Positions 61,266 to 64,000 of a stretch of 64,000 bases of DNA are shown one piece after another. This DNA is from Theropithecus gelada. Lineage: Eukaryota; Chordata; Mammalia; Primates; Cercopithecidae. A program made the translations under genes and the position numbers. The notes beneath the pieces were generated by a model. The model made no database searches. It had not been told where the DNA came from and was given only the letters and a program-made list of their open reading frames with translations. How positions within the stretch are numbered: position 1 is the first letter of the stretch; every line of letters starts with the position of its first letter. Location of the stretch: assembly GCF_003255815.1 (NCBI RefSeq), contig NC_037680.1, forward strand, positions 8,087,187 to 8,151,186, in the 5' to 3' direction.

Positions 61266-61373
61266 GGGTAGGTTGGAAATCTCAGTACCTTCTACTCAAT
61301 TTTTCTGTGAACCTAAAATTGTTCTAAGAAATGAAATCTGTAATATAAAATTATAACATATAATTTTAATTGA

Positions 61374-61395
61374 TGCAAAAGTAAATACTTTTGCA
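61374..61395. repeat. Perfect 10-bp palindrome at the 5' end of Hsmar1
   Basis: 'tgcaaaagta' and its exact reverse complement 'tacttttgca' are separated by two bases. It lies in the eroded left inverted repeat, and most likely comes from a deletion within the terminal repeat. Confidence 0.85.
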
Positions 61396-61431
61396 TTACT
61401 GAAATTTGCCATTTGATATTGAAATACATTC

Positions 61432-61739
61432 CTGGCTGGGCGCGGTGGCTCATGCCTATAATCCCAGCACTTTGGGAGACCGAGGTGGGCGGATCACAAG
61501 GTCAGGAGATCGAGACCATCCTGGCTAAAACAGTGAAACCCTGTCTCTACTAAAAATACAAAAAATTAGCCAGGTGTGGTGGCGGGTGCCTGTAGTCCCA
61601 GCTACTCGGGAGGCTGAGGCAGGAGAATGGCATAAACCCAGGAGGCAGAGCTTGCAGTGTGCAGAGATCGCACCACTGCACTCCAACCTGGGTGACACAG
61701 TGAGACTCCATCTCAAAAAAGAAATAAACACACAAAAAG
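61432..61739 (+). mobile_element. AluY in Hsmar1
   Basis: Full-length AluY with an 11-bp perfect target duplication, 'gaaatacattc' (61421-61431 and 61740-61750). The tail is short and A/C-rich. It postdates the mariner. Confidence 0.97.
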
Positions 61740-61851
61740 GAAATACATTCTTAAATAAATGTGGTCATGTTATATATTAATGTGCATTTCTCGCTTTATG
61801 TTTTTTTTGCTGATGACTTAGTACTTGTTTATTTTACATTTATTTTAGACT

Positions 61852-62898
61852 ATGGAAATGATGTTAAACAGAAAGCAAATTTGAGCAGTTTTCTTATTTG
61901 AGTTCAAAATGGGTCATAAAGCAGCAGGGACAACTTGTAACATCAGCAATGCATTTGGCCCAGGAACTGCCAGCAAATGTACAGTGTAATGGCGGTTCAA
62001 GAAATTTTGCAAAGGAGACAAGAGCCTTGAAGATGAGGAGTGTAGTGGCCGGCCATTGGAAGTTAATGACCAATTGAGAGCAATCTTCGAAGCTGATCTT
62101 CTTACAACTAACATAAGAAGTTGCCAAATAACTCAACATCAACCATTCTATGGTCATTTGGTATTTGAGGCAAACTGCAAAGGTGAAAAGGCTCGATAAA
62201 TAGGTGACTCATAAGCTGAATGAAAATTTTTTTAAAATCATCATTTTGAAGTGTCATCATCTCTTATTCTATGCAACAACAATGAACCATTTCTCAATCG
62301 GATTGTGACTTGGGAGGAAAATTGTATTTTATACAACAACTAGTGACAACCAGCTCAGTGGTTAAAACAAGAAGAAGCTCCAAAGTACTTTCCTAAAGCC
62401 AAACTTGCACCAAAAAAGGGTCACGGTCCCTGGCGGTCTGTCGCCGGTCTTGGTGGTCTGCTGCTGGTCTGATCCACTACAGCTTTCTGAATCTTAGCAA
62501 AACCATGACATCTGAGAAGTATGCTCAGCAAATCGATGAGATCCACAGAAAACTGCAATGCCTACAGCTGGCACTGGTCAGCAGAAAGGGCCTGATTCTT
62601 CTCCACAATGATGCCTGACTGCACATTGCACAACCAACACTTCAAAAGTTGAACGAATTGGGCTATGAAGTTTTGCCTCATCTGCCATATTCACTTGACC
62701 TCTCGCCAACCAACTACCACTTCTTCATGCATCTTGACAACTTTTTGCAGAAAAAAATGCTTCTGCAACCAGCAGGATGCAGAAAATGCTTTTCCACAGT
62801 TTGCTGAATCCTAAAACATGGATTTTTATGCTACAAGAAAAAAACGAACATTTCTCCTTGGCAAAAATGTGTTGATTGTAACGGTTCCTATTTTGATT
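61852..62898 (+). pseudogene. Hsmar1 transposase pseudogene
   Basis: ATG at 61852 gives MEMMLNRKQI, then a TGA at codon 11. The helix-turn-helix part and the D-D-34-D catalytic domain are recognisable but interrupted by stops and shifts. All three catalytic Asp codons appear altered against the family: gag at 62314-62316, aat at 62607-62609 and aac at 62712-62714. A 20-bp tandem duplication sits at 62431-62470. The normal stop codon is lost. Confidence 0.85.
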
Positions 62899-63017
62899 AC
62901 AAAAGATTTGTTTGAGCCTGGTTGTAATGATTTAAAATTCACAGTCTGAAACCACAATTACTTTTGTACCAACAAAATAAAATTGCCAGTTGATTACTAA
63001 AAGTAATAGTGAGTAGT

Positions 63018-63310
63018 GGCTGGTCGTGGTGGCTTACGCCTGTAATCCCAGCATTTTGGGAGGCCGAGGTGGGAGGATCTTGATGAGGTCAGGAGTTCGA
63101 GACCAGCCTGACAGATGCAGTGAAGCCCTGCCTCTACTAAAAATACAAAAATTAGACAGGCATGGTGGTGCATGCCTGTAATCTCAGTTACTCAGGAGGC
63201 TGAGCTAGGAAAATTGCTTGAACCCGGGAGGTAGAGTATGCAGTGAGCTGAGATTGTGCCATCGCAGTTCAGTCTGGCAACAGACCGAGACTTCGTCTCA
63301 AAAAAAAAAA
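63018..63310 (+). mobile_element. AluS-like element
   Basis: Sense Alu with a start 'ggctggtcgtggtggc' and a 10-A tail. Flanks 'gtgagtagt' (63009-63017) and 'gtgagtggt' (63311-63319) form a target duplication with one change. Confidence 0.95.
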
Positions 63311-63319
63311 GTGAGTGGT

Positions 63320-64000
63320 ACCACCCCCATGAGCACGGGCTCATTCCACACTTTGTCATGAAATGCTCACTTTTACATGATGGAAACAATCCAATATAAT
63401 CAATCTGCCACTATGTGACTGACTAATCCCTCCAAATAATCATGTCATATGAGAAACCACATGTTGTTCTGTGTTGCTAGCAGACTGGACATGCAGCATT
63501 AGCTATACCTAGGTAAGCATTGGTGAATGGCAATCCACATTGCTGAGCCCAGGTACACACTTCACTTCATCTCTGCCATTTTGGCTAACTGGGCACTTTG
63601 TTCATGGACTCATTGAGCAATGACAGATGTGGATGACTGGGAAAAAAAAATACTAACTGCTATCCACAGAATGGGTCATCCTAACCACCTGATAATTAAA
63701 ATCTTCCTCTGCTGAGATTATTCTTCGGTGAGCATTCGGGTGAAATACAAATATTTCCACGTTTCACCCATTCAAAAAGGTTTAGCCATATACCTCTTCC
63801 CCAGGCTTCCCTTTCAGTATTTAGCTAATCATTTTCCTTTTAAATTCTTGACCATCCAGCCAAACAATTGGTTACAGCGTAGGAATTGATATAGACTTGT
63901 ACCTCTGGCCATTTCTCCCTCCAAGCAAGATAAACCAAAGTTTTGCACCCTGGGAGAATTTCCCTTCACCACTGTTTTTCAGGGAAGTCTCAAAAAGGAG
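63320..64000. other. Unassigned sequence at the right edge
   Basis: About 680 bp without a family I can name. It may be old ERV internal sequence in antisense, since it has fairly even composition and no A-rich strand bias, but no motif supports this. Confidence 0.35.

Larger units (their letters stand above)
52090..61365 (+). mobile_element. Old L1M split by L1PA and ERVL-like LTR
   Basis: Left piece 52090-52482 shows RT-region words ('aacaaggcaaggatatcctg', 'tcaccactgcttttcaac'). The middle piece resumes at 58608 ('ttagcacccataaaataa') and runs through ORF2 C-terminus to the 3' UTR at 60413. The right piece (61266-61365: 'aaatctcagtacc', 'ctactcaatttttctgtgaa') is the L1M 3' end. Joining the three pieces gives one collinear element. 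All frames are dead. Confidence 0.85.
61366..62977 (+). mobile_element. Hsmar1 mariner transposon, degenerate, with AluY
   Basis: Eroded 5' inverted repeat ('gatgcaaaagtaa') and 3' repeat ('aattacttttgtaccaac') bound a transposase-like sequence. Untranslated flanks match Hsmar1 ('aaatttgccatttgatatt', 'tgcatttctcgctttatg'). Hsmar1 entered anthropoid genomes about 40-58 million years ago, and one copy became the transposase part of SETMAR. An AluY inserted at 61432-61739. Confidence 0.95.

Noticed and set aside
1..64000. CRISPR array, operon, phage or plasmid features
   Set aside because: Repeats are dispersed SINE, LINE and LTR copies with poly(A) tails and target duplications. No regular direct repeats with unique spacers and no compact gene arrays occur.
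1..64000. tRNA or rRNA genes
   Set aside because: The only A-box/B-box-like words are in Alu and MIR elements, which carry RNA polymerase III promoter remnants. No cloverleaf gene was seen.

Overview
This is a primate nuclear (chromosomal) window with no recognisable host gene, exon set, tRNA, rRNA or bacterial-type gene. By eye, about two thirds of it is transposable-element sequence: Alu, L1 of several ages, L2, MIR, MaLR and ERVL long terminal repeats (LTRs), an ERV9-type LTR, MER5/hAT remnants, two MADE1 miniature elements and one Hsmar1 mariner. Alu and L1PA-type elements place it in catarrhine primates. One Alu (44114-44422) carries bases that I associate with cercopithecine AluYR copies ('ctcaagcctg' near its start, 'gagatccggccactg' near its end), so an Old World monkey such as a macaque, baboon or guenon is the best guess, ahead of human.

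Layout. 1-624 is an L1 3' end cut by the window edge. 625-7331 is mostly old or unassigned sequence with L2, MIR and L1M remnants and an abnormal three-unit Alu (5732-6173). 7340-7974 is an antisense L1 with a short 5' inversion. 7983-12409 is low in repeats, with MIRs and three MER5-like remnants. 12410-17450 holds Alus, a MADE1 element and an L1 3' part hosting two Alus. 18932-19834 has two MLT1-like LTRs, one broken by a 24-A run. 20110-29100 is one old L1 split by a younger L1, a complete antisense MaLR provirus (itself holding an L1) and an Alu.

29101-30754 is unassigned. 30755-31941 has an L2 and an MLT1 LTR whose 3' part is tandemly duplicated (unit about 321 bp). 31957-39085 is a nearly complete older L1 with a long 5' UTR but no 3' UTR. 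39086-42349 is the longest stretch without a recognised repeat. 42350-49010 is another old L1, interrupted by a young AluY, a solo LTR12/ERV9 LTR, a hAT miniature element, an AluJ and a solo MST LTR. 49090-51209 is an L1M fragment with an Alu, then an ERVL-type LTR split by an 80-bp MADE1. 52090-61365 is a third old L1 split by a full-length but dead L1PA (52493-58597) and by an ERVL-like LTR that holds an AluS. 61366-62977 is a degenerate Hsmar1 with an AluY inside. An Alu and unassigned sequence close the window.

None of the protein-coding remnants (L1 ORF1/ORF2, mariner transposase) is intact. I found no new biological system. What is worth reading is the layered insertion history, several mutational events with clear mechanisms, and a few candidate regulatory or small-RNA elements (the LTR12 promoter, the MADE1 hairpins). 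Family names come from recalled consensus features and not from a database search, so subfamily calls are provisional.
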